From: Tetrapyrgos nigripes
Lineage: Eukaryota; Basidiomycota; Agaricomycetes; Agaricales; Campanellaceae
Reading direction: 5' to 3'
DNA: 64,000 bases
NCBI GenBank assembly: GCA_013368315.1
Contig: JAACJM010000192.1
Coordinates: forward strand, 1-64,000
Shown: piece by piece, positions 32,979 to 43,564 of the stretch
Layout: each line of letters starts with the position of its first letter
Numbering within the stretch: the first letter of the stretch is position 1
Notes under the pieces: generated by a model
What the model saw: only the letters and a program-made list of their open reading frames with translations
What the model was told of the DNA's origin: nothing
Databases searched by the model: none
Made by a program: the position numbers and the translations under genes

Positions 32979-34164
32979 CGGTATAGGTAAATCTGCAGAC
33001 ACCCCGTGCAGACACCCTTCGGATAATGTTGTAAATTACTGTATAAGACTGTATGTACCATGCCATATATATATTTAAGCTTCCAGATGCTTTCCAAGTT
33101 GTGTATCTGCTGTACACGAAGTGTAAAAATCTTCAAAAAAGGAGTATAAGCACAGCCACAGATTTTTTCCTGATACATTCCTACAGATTTTCTCTATTCA
33201 GGATATCAGGGGAAGAGTTCTACATTCTCATGAGTGTATCTCAGTGTGAAATTGTACAGCAAGGACACTCAAAAGGTCTCACAGTGCCTTGAAATGCTTG
33301 CTGCCAGCATTTGCACTACTCATCTTTGAATATCAAACAATTGTTAGTATTTGGCTCATGTCTTAGCATGTTTCTACAAGATAATACATTGTAATAGCTT
33401 CAAGATAATTTGTACTCATTTGTAATTTCTGGGAAGGGTGTCTGCAGGGTGTCTGCAGGGTGTCTGCATGTGGCTGTGCATGTGCAGATACCCTGCGGAC
33501 ACCCTGCAGACACCCTACAGACACCCATGCAGACACCCTAAGAAAGCAAAATGGGAGTGTCAGATACAAGACTTCTGCCTAGAATTGGACATTAACGGAT
33601 TTGATTCAAAGATTAACTAGCAATAGCCAATTTCTGTAAAGAGACTATTTTCTCTGCCTGCGTGTTTTCTTATACTACTTTCCATCCTCTGTCTCTTCAC
33701 TTCTCTTTTCTGCATGACATCTGCGCTTAGACCCAGCTGAATGCTGTGGCTGGCGAGTTTCTGCTTGATTGGTAGTGATTTCTTCCTTTAGAAGCCCAGC
33801 TTCATGAACAGCCATGGTTGACCTGTTTAAGCCTTTCTCTTTGGTAAATGGCTTTGGTCTGGGTCTGGGAGGCCTATTCTTCTCCTTCTCTACTTGCTTT
33901 GCTGTTTCTTTTGCTTCCATCTTTTCCTGTATAGCCTTACAAAGGTCACTCTCCAAAAAAACTAGTCAGAAAAAAAAATTGTAATTCATATGTCCAAGCT
34001 TATGTACATGCACGAACAGCCATCATTCCTATTATTCATACTACATAGTAGAACTTAACAAAAACAATGATTTTAACAATGAATGAGTTAGTGGTGGTGA
34101 TAGGGATGTCTGCAGGGTGTCTGCAGGGTGTCTGCACTGGGTGTCTGCAGATTTCTCATACCCG
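32979..34164 (-). mobile_element. Non-autonomous MULE, element A (1,186 bp), TSD TTGAAAAAC
   Basis: A 9-bp target duplication TTGAAAAAC (32970-32978 and 34165-34173) is typical of Mutator. The other arm of the duplication shows the empty site at 49474-49482. Termini are inverted repeats (CGGTATAGGTAAATCTGCAG left; CGGGTATGAGAAATCTGCAG from the right). TGCAGACACCC/GGGTGTCTGCA repeats cluster at both ends and in an internal hairpin (33435-33540) around the core GTGGCTGTGCA. It keeps only the last exon of a transposase gene. Confidence 0.95.
33675..33970 (-). pseudogene. Last exon of a MULE transposase gene (remnant)
   Basis: The frame reads ESDLCKAIQEKMEAKETAKQ, then a PPRPRPKPFTKEKGL Pro/Lys-rich segment and a basic tail ending at 33675. 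It aligns with the final exon of the autonomous MULE at 58995-58672 (ESEFCKAEREKMEQK.., PPRPKPRPLTKEQ..). A 3' splice site TTTTTTTGGAG-type border precedes it. All upstream exons are missing, so no functional protein is expected. Confidence 0.8.
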
Positions 34165-34173
34165 TTGAAAAAC

Positions 34174-34578
34174 CCATGGACGATCAACAATAGGCATTCA
34201 ACAAGTTGGCAATCTCCAGTGAGAAGTCAGTGAATCTCCACCACGGGCCAGAGCGCCAGGTCTATGCATATGGAAACTTAACCGATATAAACTCTAGGAG
34301 AAATTAAGAATAATATTATAAGCTACAGAACGACTACAGAAAACCGACGAAACGACGCAAAAATCCGCCTTCGAACTCCAGGATCGTTCAAGGTCAACTC
34401 TTAAGATGCAGAACTTACCGGGTCAAAGTCAAAGCAAGCTGCGCCGTGTCGCAGAGGTACGACAAGGACCGGTTACGGGTATATACTTATACTTCAGTAC
34501 ATACATCTTGTCGCTGCTAGCTTCATTAGACTATATCCATGTACGTTGAGTTCAGTGAAGTGGATGCTATGGTATATA
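34174..34578. other. Intergenic part of the duplication
   Basis: No coding signal. The same sequence is present inverted at 49091-49473. Confidence 0.5.
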
Positions 34579-35022
34579 GTAATGTGCGGGCTTGGGCTCG
34601 AAGCCCTAGGCCGGCCCAAGCCCAGCCCTAAAAGCCCAAGCCCAGCCCGGCCTTTGAGGAGGGCCTGAGGGCCTGAGGGCTCGGGCCCGGGCTTTCAGCG
34701 ACACTTAGTGACCTGTTACTGACCAATAAAAATTGTCAATAAATAGTTGAAATTTCTTTTTGCAGACATTCTCACCAAGTTCTCACACAATTTTACAGTT
34801 GCTCGACGTCTAACCATCTTTCTGGGTCATCCCCAGCTGCTATCCACAACTTGTTGGCATCAATAATGTTGGGTTTGGGTCAGTAAATGCTTAATGTAGG
34901 TCAGTGGCTATCACACAAACTTAACTTCAGACTAATCCAACACTTCAATTGCGACTTTTTGAGCTATGACATCATCCTAGTCTGAGCCGGGGCTTCGAGC
35001 CCAAGCCCGGCCCGCACATCAC
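34579..35022. mobile_element. TA-flanked hairpin MITE, 444 bp
   Basis: TIRs GTAATGTGCGGGC and, from the right, GTGATGTGCGGGC, with TA on both sides (34577-34578 and 35023-35024). The ends are extended by GGGCTTGGGCTCGAAGCCC palindromes, so the single strand would fold strongly. The same insertion is in the other arm at 48603-49090, so it predates the duplication. Confidence 0.8.
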
Positions 35023-35370
35023 TAATGGTATAAAGCTAGGGCCCCGCACTGTCCAGTATAATACTGGTACGCCCGTATTTTTTACGGGTCCAGTACTGGT
35101 ACAGTGTACCCGTCCTCGTATTCGTAAACTGAAGGATTTTTTGTGTGCATCCATATCTCCGGTATGTCTTGTTTAGATCTATCTACGAGCCTAAATAATT
35201 ATACAGTTTAGATAACTCCAAAATTGTGCTGGCGGCGGCCTTCCAGCATCCATCAGGCGGGTCGCGGGTTTGGAGCGGGATGAATAAGCTAACCCGTCCC
35301 CGTCCCCGCCATACCCCGTATCCGCGACCCGTCACTTACCCGCCAACCCGTGCTATTCCCTACATATATT

Positions 35371-36234
35371 TCACCTTTCCCTGGTGGAGGTGCCTTCACA
35401 TGCCTTGTAATAATACTCATACTCCTCCACGGGGCCTGTGCCCAAGCAGGGCCGAGTCGGGTTTACTGAGGGCTCCAAAGTTCGACCTGGACTTCTAACA
35501 GCACCACGCCTGGCAAAGGCGAGCCCAAATCTAGGCCTTTGAGTCGAGCCGGGCCCGAACATCATTAGCTGATCCTCACGTTGAACAGCACCACGCCTGG
35601 CAAAGGCGAGCCCAAATCTAGGCCTTTGAGTCGAGCCGGGCCCGAACATCATTAGCTGATCCTCACGTTGAGACCGTTGAGGCTTCGGGTCTTTCTGGGC
35701 CGATTTCTGCTCTGCGAGATGAGACAGAATCACTGTTGCGATACGGTATGGTAAGTGTATGTGTTATTAGACTGCCAACGAATCGAACTTACTTTGGACG
35801 ATCTCCGGACTCGTATCCTCAGCGAATTCGACCTCATAGTCAAGATTGGCAACTTCCAAGTCTCTGACAGCAAAATGATCACAGTTCTGATAGAAGATGT
35901 CTGTCCAAAAGATGTCGAGCATCAGTAAACATTGCTTGGAAGATCACAATTACACTGCGCACCCTGGCGAGCTAGTAGGCTAGTATGAGTTTTAACTTTG
36001 TCGCCCTTTTTTAGCTTATTCACGAACTCCGCTGCTTCAGTGAAGAATCCGGTCTGGCGTGCTGTAAGAAGAGGCAAGTTGATGAACTCGTTCAGAAGCA
36101 TGCAGAGTCTAATTCTAACCTTTGGGCTTCATGTTTCCCATGGTTATCTTGGGGCCATTGACTCGCTTTACAGTGATGCTATCCGCGGCGAATGCGTAAC
36201 AGCCACTGAATCCAAATGCCTGTGTTTCGCTCAT
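35371..36234 (-). CDS. Spliced gene of unknown function
   Basis: From ATG at 36234 a product starting MSETQAFGFSGCYAFAADSI can be followed through probable exons. The best-supported junction is exon 3 to 4: donor CCAAA/GTAAGT at 35793 and acceptor CAACAG at 35733. Earlier junctions (GTTAGA, GTTAAA donors) are less certain. The last part contains QKSAQKDPKPQRSQREDQ and then a 29-residue tandem repeat (QREDQLMMFGPGSTQRPRFG..) made by the 87-bp DNA repeat below. I recognise no family. Its 3' part is duplicated, truncated, at 47925-48250. Confidence 0.5.
35497..35670. repeat. 87-bp tandem duplication
   Basis: Two exact head-to-tail units (35497-35583 and 35584-35670). The other arm of the inverted duplication has only one unit, so this arose after the duplication. 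87 is a multiple of three, so the open frame is kept. Confidence 0.95.
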
Positions 36235-36499
36235 GTCGCAGTGGGGAAGAGTGGATGGAGGAGGAGAAGAATCAATTTGTTAGGTTCTGGGGCGAGACTG
36301 GGCGTATGTCTGCTATTTAAGTATGAAATGTCATCGCAACATGTAGAACGAACCACTAGCGCATAAATAGTGCACGGCGATCATGTTCTTCCGTTCATAG
36401 GGACAGATGACCTACATTCGGATAACGAGTGGCTTTATTACGAGCAAGTTCACATGCAATTCAGTCACTACCATGCCGGCACACCAAAAAGACAATAAG
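36235..36499. other. No feature recognised
   Basis: Likely 5' flank of the minus-strand gene ending at 36234, with no identifiable motif. Confidence 0.35.
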
Positions 36500-37554
36500 A
36501 TAGAGGCAGCCAGGAACTGACACCTCTTATGTAAGCTCGGCAAGTCGATAACGACGACCGCTTCTCCTCCGTCCCACATCCCTTTTCCATGATTCTGCTC
36601 AATAGGAGTTGTAGCTAGAACCATGTACTTCAATTCCTATTGAGCAGAAATGTGATATCTTACTTTACTCTCAAGTTTTAACAAAAAAATTTCCGACCTT
36701 TTCTGTGACCTCAAAAAGTGTTCTTTTAGCGTTTGCAGCAGTTTTTGGTTTTTTGACCTCTCAGGTTTGGCATGTGGCTGTGCACTTATTAAGCTTATTA
36801 ATCCATACAGTAGCTCAAAATGGAACTTCGTCTGAGTCGGTCCAACACCTGCTACCATGCAGAAAGGCTCTGATCTCATCATAAAATATGGAAGTTCACT
36901 AAGTATTGAGAACCCTGAGGCTCTACCTGTCATTACTGTGCTATACAGAAATACAGCCTTGTTCCAGAGCTGTGTCCATGTAAGTGTGCACCACAAGCTC
37001 CAGGCTTAGCTATAGCTCAGCCCAAGGGGGAGGTGGCTAAAAATTTTTTTACATCCACTCAGAAAATTTTTTAGTGACCTCGCTAGACCCCTCCCTCCAC
37101 CTACCTTATATGGTATATCTGTGGTCACATGATACAGAGATAAGATATCATAAGCCCTAACCCTAGCTTAATCCTGCCAAAAAGAGACAAGATGTCCAGG
37201 CTTACCTCAACTCCACTCATGACAAGTATGTGTTGCATATTTTGCAACTTCTTGTGGAATAAGTAGCCAAGACAAAGTGGAAAAGTCTTGACACTTTACA
37301 GCTGTAGGTGATTAGCCGAAAACAAGCTCAAAGCACCCTATTTTAGGTGCGGTCAGAAAAATTTTTCCCGAGGTTGGACCCCCCCCCTCCCCCCCTACCC
37401 GATGTGCCTGATATTCGGCCCGCCTCCCCCTTGGCTCAGCCGGCGCTCTGTTTATTGTCGAGACAAAAAAAATATTTTGGAGCCAGGCAGATTTGGCGCT
37501 TTCCCACATTATGTAAGCTGCTTAGTAAGGATGTCGGTTCCTGGCTGCCTCTAT
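36500..37554. mobile_element. TIR element, about 1.06 kb
   Basis: A 23-bp inverted repeat bounds it: left ATAGAGGCAGCCAGGAACTG, right (reverse complement) ATAGAGGCAGCCAGGAACCG, each followed by ACA. No target duplication is clear. A 119-codon minus-strand frame (36996-36637) has no recognised domain. C-run and A-run tracts lie near 37380 and 37460. Confidence 0.6.
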
Positions 37555-37569
37555 ATTAGACATGAACTA

Positions 37570-38142
37570 GTGTTGCGCTGAGCCGAGCAAGGGCCAAGCT
37601 CGAGCGGACTCGAGCTCGCTGACAAATATCCGCATTAGGAAGGATGCCGCCAGTTCCTCTACTCACCCGCCGTCTGCAGGCGTTCAGGTCTACCACTAAG
37701 CCTCAAAATGTATGTATATTGGGTTTTACAGTCTAAAATAGCCTACAGATCAAAATTACGAATTGCTGACCACAACTCATAAATTGGGTGATAGGGCCCA
37801 CTCATCGAAGGAAAGTCAAAAAAGATTCGAGAAAAGACACAAGGCCCCCAAAACCTTGAGCTTAAATATTCGGACCTGTATCAATGGGCGTCAAAGCTCA
37901 TATATTATCTCCGAGCATCACCACATGGAACAGATAGCTATTTTGGCTAGTGGTTGCGAAGACGAGGGACGAAGAGGTATGAGGAGGAGGAGCAGATGTC
38001 TTCAGCCCCTATCCGAGGCAGAGGAATAGTTATTAGTCCCTGGGACCCTGAGTACGTCATAATCAAATGCCGAATTGATGCGACTGATGGGACCTTCCAT
38101 ATATGGTCATGAGCTGAGCTCGAGCTCAACTCAGCGCAACAC
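37570..38142. mobile_element. TA-flanked hairpin MITE, 573 bp
   Basis: Perfect 13-bp terminal repeat GTGTTGCGCTGAG at both ends, TA on both flanks (37568-37569 and 38143-38144), and GAGCTCGAGC palindromes just inside each end. No coding capacity. Confidence 0.85.
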
Positions 38143-38144
38143 TA

Positions 38145-38867
38145 ACATGAGCCTAGAGAGGACCCCTGATAATGGATGATGAGGCCGGTCACCAGTTCGG
38201 ACGAAAAGTGGGGCCAGAGGGTCGAAAAGCTGAACCCAGTTCGGACAACAATAGGCCTCGCATGTGGTGGACAATAGGCTCTGGCCCACATTTCCCTCGC
38301 TGCGATTGATTTGAAATAGTCAATAGTACTAATATATCTGGCGCAAGCTAGCGAAGACTACTAGGAAAAGCATCGTTGCAACGGCTCTAGGCTCATGTCA
38401 AACACTTTATAAACTTTGGCGCCTTTTCATTTCCCTTTTAAGAAAAGTATTTACAGTTGTTTGCCTGGCACCTCTTCCTCTGTCGCCCTCCCAGCTACCA
38501 GGAAGCCTGAGGGAAGCGACGGCACGCTTGTCTGGAATAAAAATCTTTTTTTCAAAAATTGCCTGGTCACATCTTGATTGCGCGTCGGCAGTGTTTACCA
38601 TGGTTACTTTGGCTCAGCTGTTTTGTTGTCCACATTTCTTACTTAATTAGGATTTCGTGAGGTCTCGGGTTCAAGACTTACTAGTAATAGTTGATTCTTT
38701 TTTACTTATATGTGTATGCACTGGGCGGTTGCACAAGTATTTTATTTGTTTGATCAAATTTATCAAAAGTAAGCTACATTGGCTGATATTTCCATAGCTT
38801 CAAATATAGACAGACATGACAATCTGTGAGCATAATACAAAAAAGCAAAAGCAATAGTCATGTAATT
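38145..38867. other. No gene recognised
   Basis: A B-box-like CGGGTTCAAGACTT lies at 38666-38679, perhaps a SINE trace. Nothing else is identifiable. Confidence 0.4.
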
Positions 38868-39181
38868 TTATTGAGTATTTGCATACCTACATCTACTGCA
38901 GCTTACACTAGGGCAATCCAAGCCTGAATAGCCTTTCTCCATACAGACAGCACATTTCTCCTTTCTTGTCTCAGTATTAGGTGAATCTTCGTCTTGAAAG
39001 TTCTCTTCCATCACTCTTGGTTCACTGAAACTCTCATCAGGCAGAAAGGAGAATAGAAGTATATCTGAATCATCAGAATCTACAATAAGTACACATTAGT
39101 TATTGGAGTTCTATGGAAGAGATGCATAAAAAGTTCATACCAGCTGGAGCAGCTTGTCCAAAGGCATTTGATTCTAGATTT
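38868..39181 (-). pseudogene. 3' exons of a gene with a Cys cluster, probably transposon-derived
   Basis: Two exons can be seen: 39181-39141 (NLESNAFGQAAPA) and 39079-38868 (DSDDSDILLFSFLPDESF.., then KCAVCMEKGYSGLDCPSVSC). The second ends with a Cys-rich C-x2-C-x9-C-x4-C-x2-C pattern and stop TAA. Splice borders are GTATGA..TTGTAG. No upstream catalytic domain was identified. Similar terminal zinc clusters occur in fungal DNA transposases, but this is only a suggestion. Confidence 0.4.
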
Positions 39182-39615
39182 CTGTTAGGACACTGAGACA
39201 TATACATATGCTAAGGCTACTAAGTACCTACTGTCTCTTGGATTCTATAAGCACAGCAAGTCCTAGTAAACAAATGGCCATATATTGAATCTTGTGATTT
39301 GAAATTTCTAACTTACTCTGATAAATTGAGTATACTCCTGTAGTTCCAGATTTCTTGAAGTTTGCTAGCACTGCAATCAAGTGAAGATATCTGGATGTCT
39401 AAAAAGATCATAGCTTACTTTGAGTAGGTGGATTTATAGAATTACTTATACTGATGAATTGCCAGGCTTTCTTCTCTATAACCACCTCGGTGGCGAGAAT
39501 TTACTGTGTCGCCTCAGCGTGCCACCGCCGTGTCGTACATTTAGCCGAGCTCCACCTCAGGCACGCAGATCTTCAGTCTCGAGCTGGATCAGGACACGTC
39601 GTTGACCTCGTCTGT

Positions 39616-40508
39616 GAGTTGTGAACTGTCGATCACAACTCCTTTCACATTTCATCACTGTTCTGCATGGCTACAGAACATGTAAGTTGGAATCTAAGCA
39701 TAGTTGAAGGCATAGTGACTACTGTAAGTACTACTGCATTGAATTGGCTAGTTGGACACGGATCCGTAATCCGGCTGTGTACAAGTCAAATCTTGGTCTT
39801 TTTCCTTGCCCTCAATACCGTTAGCAAGCTATGGACCATAGCTAGCTGTCCAAATAGCTTTTTCACCATTGTCCCAAAGATGTCAATGCGTAAGAATATT
39901 TTATAGCCAATATATGAACTGCCCAGATTCACATAGAACTCGGACAGAACGCGTAGAGGAAGCTGGCAGGGCATATCTAGTCAAAGTTTTGTGCTCGAGC
40001 CTCTCAGAGCCCTTCTGCTGACCCCTTCATCACAAAATCATAGCCATGGAACGTCTGAATGACGAGGGCTAAGCTCAAAATCACAATATATTGCTGCAAA
40101 TGATCATTCACATGCTTTGGGACATATACTTGGATAATGCTCATTCTGTATCTTTAGCAGAGAATATATTGGTTGCCTTTCCAATAGTACCACAAAATAG
40201 CTTTAAAAAGAGCCCAAGACCTTGAGGAACGGTGGACAACTGGGCGAGCTATTCGTTTGGTCCGGCTTCCTTGTGTGTCCGACTCAGCGATCAACGGCAG
40301 TATGTTTATTTTGAATATAATTTCAATTTGACTCCACGATATGCGGACCTCGCACCCTGATGTTCGGGGCTATCTTAAATATACAACTTATGAGTTGTTG
40401 AACCATCGCCCATGATTCATTTCATTTTGTCACCATTCTGAATGGTTGTAGAGCATGTGAGTCAGAATCATTACCTGTTTGAACACATAGACACTGAAGT
40501 AAGTACCA
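39616..40508. repeat. Diverged direct repeat pair
   Basis: 39616-39732 and 40392-40508 share order and many bases (GAGTTGT.GAAC, TTTCA..TTTCATCAC.. / TTTTGTCACC, ATTCTGAATGG.., ACTG.AGTAAGTAC). The rest of 39182-40840 has no recognised gene. GTAAGTAC at the end of each unit resembles a 5' splice site, so upstream exons of the gene at 40989 may lie here. Confidence 0.45.
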
Positions 40509-40839
40509 ATCTCGCAAACCTTATTTTGATTTTGATTTCCAATTTCACTCTATGCTGCGCAACGTGACGTTCGGGGCTATGTTAAGCGTCCAAATTGATG
40601 GCATTGGGCCATAGTATTTAATAGGCTCATAACCGTCGTTGCGCTGCTTTCCCCCGCCCCTCAAAAACAAAGTCTTTGTGCCGCTTTTGCAAAAATCTAG
40701 CCTGCAGGTCCTAGTTAGCCTTACATTTAGCTTTACTCATTTATGTATATTTGACATTCAAACGTCTACAGGTTCTGTGCGCACAATATGGACCTAAGCC
40801 GAATATTAAATGCAACTGACTGGGATCTGAGAGCGACAA

Positions 40840-41678
40840 ACACACTGGTTTTCACATCTCCCTGCCCAATATCAAGATGAAGATGGAACTACCAAAAACC
40901 GAGCTGACCATCCTGCTATCACTGCCGTGGTGTGTGATTATTACCATTGTCATCTTTGTGCTACTAATTAACTTTTTCTACATTACAGACTTCAGCGGCT
41001 CTCTCATCATTTCGAAGCGACTTGGCCAAGAAAGGTCTCGGTTTCGTGGAAGAGAAGATGACCGACAAGCTTTCAAATGATGCAAGCGATGAAGATGTAA
41101 AGGCTTGGGTTGCTGAGCAGATGGATGGGATGGCAGTGTTGTATGAAGATCCAAGCAACGTGCGTGTTTTGGTTTTTCGTCCAAGTTTTACTAACTGTCC
41201 CTCTTTCCCGGTTTGCAGAAAAAGGGCCTCTTTAAGAGTGAAGTCATCTCACAGACCTTCGCCTGGTATCTCGGCAAAGTTAGAGACAGTCCAAGTCATA
41301 TCTATTTCGGTTTTCCGGCGGGTGCACTAGCTTTGAGTGCCGCTGCAGTGCGTAACTTCTTCTATTTTTATTTCTGGTGTCTCACTTCATGCTTTTTAGA
41401 TCAAACGTGCATTGATTATGTGGAAGGACGGTCACAAACCCCAGGCAGAGAAGACTGCAAGGCAAGCTGCACGCAATGGTCCTAACAGCTTCAGCCAGAC
41501 GCACTACGGTGGAACCGTTATTCACTATTACAACCACTACACGAGCAAATTGTCCGACGAGAAGTTCAGCGAGATTGCGGCGTATGCAGAATACTATCTA
41601 CCTGAGAAGCTCATGCGGCTTCGTGATTCACACCAGGTTGATGTTGACGAGAACGACGCGTTGCAGATGTCTGATTAG
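40840..41678 (+). CDS. Spliced gene of unknown function, 5' end unresolved
   Basis: The 3' exons are clear: 40989-41159, 41219-41347 and 41400-41678, joined by introns GTGCGT..TTGCAG and GTGCGT..TTTTAG. A preceding exon ends at 40929 (..ADHPAITAV), but its upstream border and the start codon could not be placed. The product contains TSAALSSFRSDLAKKGLGFV, an Ala-rich segment (PAGALALSAAAV), ALIMWKDGH, and YYNHYTSKLSDEKF, ending QMSD. The layout faintly recalls fungus-specific domains of the DUF6532 kind, but I would not assign it. Codon-level conservation of all splice frames suggests a real host gene. Confidence 0.6.
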
Positions 41679-41679
41679 A

Positions 41680-42253
41680 TGATTGTACCAATGTATTGAA
41701 GTAGTAATGGTATAGGATTTTCCTTCTTAACATGGTGTGTATAGAAGTATAGAAGGACCAGCTCGTCACAGCTCGAAAAGGTATATATTTTCAAATTTCT
41801 ATACATAGGTATAGAAAGACACCTACCCCCGATTTCTATACATCCTCAAGGTGTATGGATTGAATGGATCCATACTCCCTATACACTACTATACGCTACT
41901 ATACGTCTCCATAAACTTGTTAGTTTACTGATGGGGGGATGCTGAAGTTAGAGGTGTTGTTAAGGCAGAGGTAGGGACAGGATAGGTTCAGGAAGGCCGG
42001 AGCATTTCGACGCTTATACCCTTCACTCATTTTGTGTACAGTGGTCTCCTATAATGCATTAGTGTTGAAAGAATCCTCAGCATGCAACGTTTGGAGCACA
42101 GATGCATCATGATTCCATGCAAACCTCAATATCATTATCAGAAGCACAGTGTATATTCTACTGGGGTAAAAAGCCATCGCTTCGCGTGGCAAGCTATGAG
42201 GCCTGTTCAATAAAGCCAAAATTTTAATCTTATATTGGCTACGCGGATGAAAC
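41680..42253. other. No gene recognised; SINE-like tail
   Basis: 41720-41935 is rich in TATAGAAG/CTATAC short repeats. At 42155-42215 lies the tail CTACTGGGGTAAAAAGCC, then GCTTCGCGTGGCAAGC, shared with 9475 and 17392. Confidence 0.45.
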
Positions 42254-42975
42254 TTTAGGAACCCCTGCACTGGCGGGAACCCGGTACAAACACGAAGTTA
42301 GCGTCTGTTACGCCTTTGTCACGCTTGAGTCGCGATCAAATAGTGGTCGTCGTCTTTGGCGTCGTTCTACAGTCTCCGACACCAAATTTCTGTGCCAGCG
42401 TCCCCCTCGCATGTTGCCTTCACTACGGGATGCCATTGGCGAGGACCTAGTACTACATACTCACGCGTTCTCCGCAGTCGTAAGCTCTTCACATTATCAT
42501 AGCGATTTTGGTCTTTCCATTGAAGTTCCCAAGGTCTTCGAGCTCAGCTTAGCATAGTATGTGAGAGTATACGGTCTTTGAGGCGCCGTGTACGAATTTT
42601 GGCTTGTAGAGTGGTCTGAGGTGCGTGCCGTTGTTGAACTGACATTTCTTTTTGTGCCTGCTGCTTCCCGTTTTGATTTCTATGCCTCAGAACCCTGCGT
42701 TAATGTAGTTTGGACACAATCAGTACTTTTCCATAATCTTTTAACCAATTTTCACCACCCATTACGCTGTTTCTCCCCTATTCTACGTGTCTCTGTGCAT
42801 CTAGACATGTTTCTAATATTAATGGACATTTTCGCTACAATCTATGCCTACAGTACGCGTATCCTCGCCAGCGCCTCGCATCGTGACTCGATGTGACCTA
42901 GTGTGACATGATGTGACGGGAACCGGGTTCCCAAATAAGTAAAGGGGGGTTCCCGCCAGTGCAGGGGTTCCTAAA
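42254..42975. mobile_element. TIR element, about 720 bp
   Basis: Strong inverted ends: TTTAGGAACCCCTGCACTGG on the left and the same sequence from the right, followed on both sides by CGGGAACCC. Weaker inverted similarity continues outward (GGATGAAAC / GGATAAAAC), so the true ends may be a few bases wider. Short open frames inside have no recognised domain. Confidence 0.75.
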
Positions 42976-43300
42976 TAGTTTTATCCTGACTACACTGCAG
43001 CTGCTGAGAGAAGGAGAGCTAAAACAACGAAAGAGGATTTGAAGACAAGAATTATGAGGTTTGTACTCGATGCAAAGGCAAGCTTGAGGAGTGGAGGAAT
43101 AGGGCGGTGGACATTGTCGACACTGGCAGTGAAAACGAGAGAGTCGACATGCTGCCAGCTAGCATGATGTTTGCATGACGTTGTGGTTGTCAACAGAAAG
43201 GCCTCGCGTTGGTTCGAGGAAGCTGTGAACAACGTCATGGGTCTTTGATGGGTCTCGACCGTGATTCCAGATGAGCGCCTAATGAGCGCCAACGAACAGG

Positions 43301-43378
43301 AGTGGGAGTTTGAACCCGTGGAAAAGATCTGGAGGTCGCTACGACATAAATTAACTCAGCCTAAAGGCCTCATAATTC
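43301..43378 (-). repeat. R1 repeat end, copy 6 (best preserved)
   Basis: GTGGGAGTTTGAACCCGTGG, AAAAGATCTGGAGGTCGCTA, CGACATAAATTAACTCAGCC, AAAGGCCTCATAA. It gives the uninterrupted reference for the nested copy at 1551-9252. The preceding 43010-43300 resembles 17590-17820. Confidence 0.7.
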
Positions 43379-43564
43379 TTATTTGCCCTTCAGCCTCTCA
43401 AAGGAAAGCATCAGAAATCAAAATGGAATACTCCTAAATGGTTTACATCCTCTTGCGACACTCTATTGTAATCTTGCTCATATGGTATGTGTGGATGATT
43501 ACATCCAGACTCCGGGTGCAGGTCACTGTATGAACATTGAACATCTATCCTGCACCTACTCTTA

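Larger units (their letters stand above)
31381..35834 (+). repeat. Inverted duplication, arm 1
   Basis: This arm (with a MULE insertion at 32979-34164) matches the reverse complement of 47918-51059 over its whole length. It contains an SDR gene, a TA-flanked MITE and the 3' exons of a host gene. Homology starts at TTGTATGGCTCACC and ends at the AATTCGACCT side near 35834. The arms differ by scattered substitutions and small indels, so the duplication is not brand new, but both SDR genes remain intact. Confidence 0.92.

Noticed and set aside
36637..36996. 119-codon minus-strand frame as a gene
   Set aside because: It lies within a TIR-bounded element, has no recognised domain and no intron or start context.
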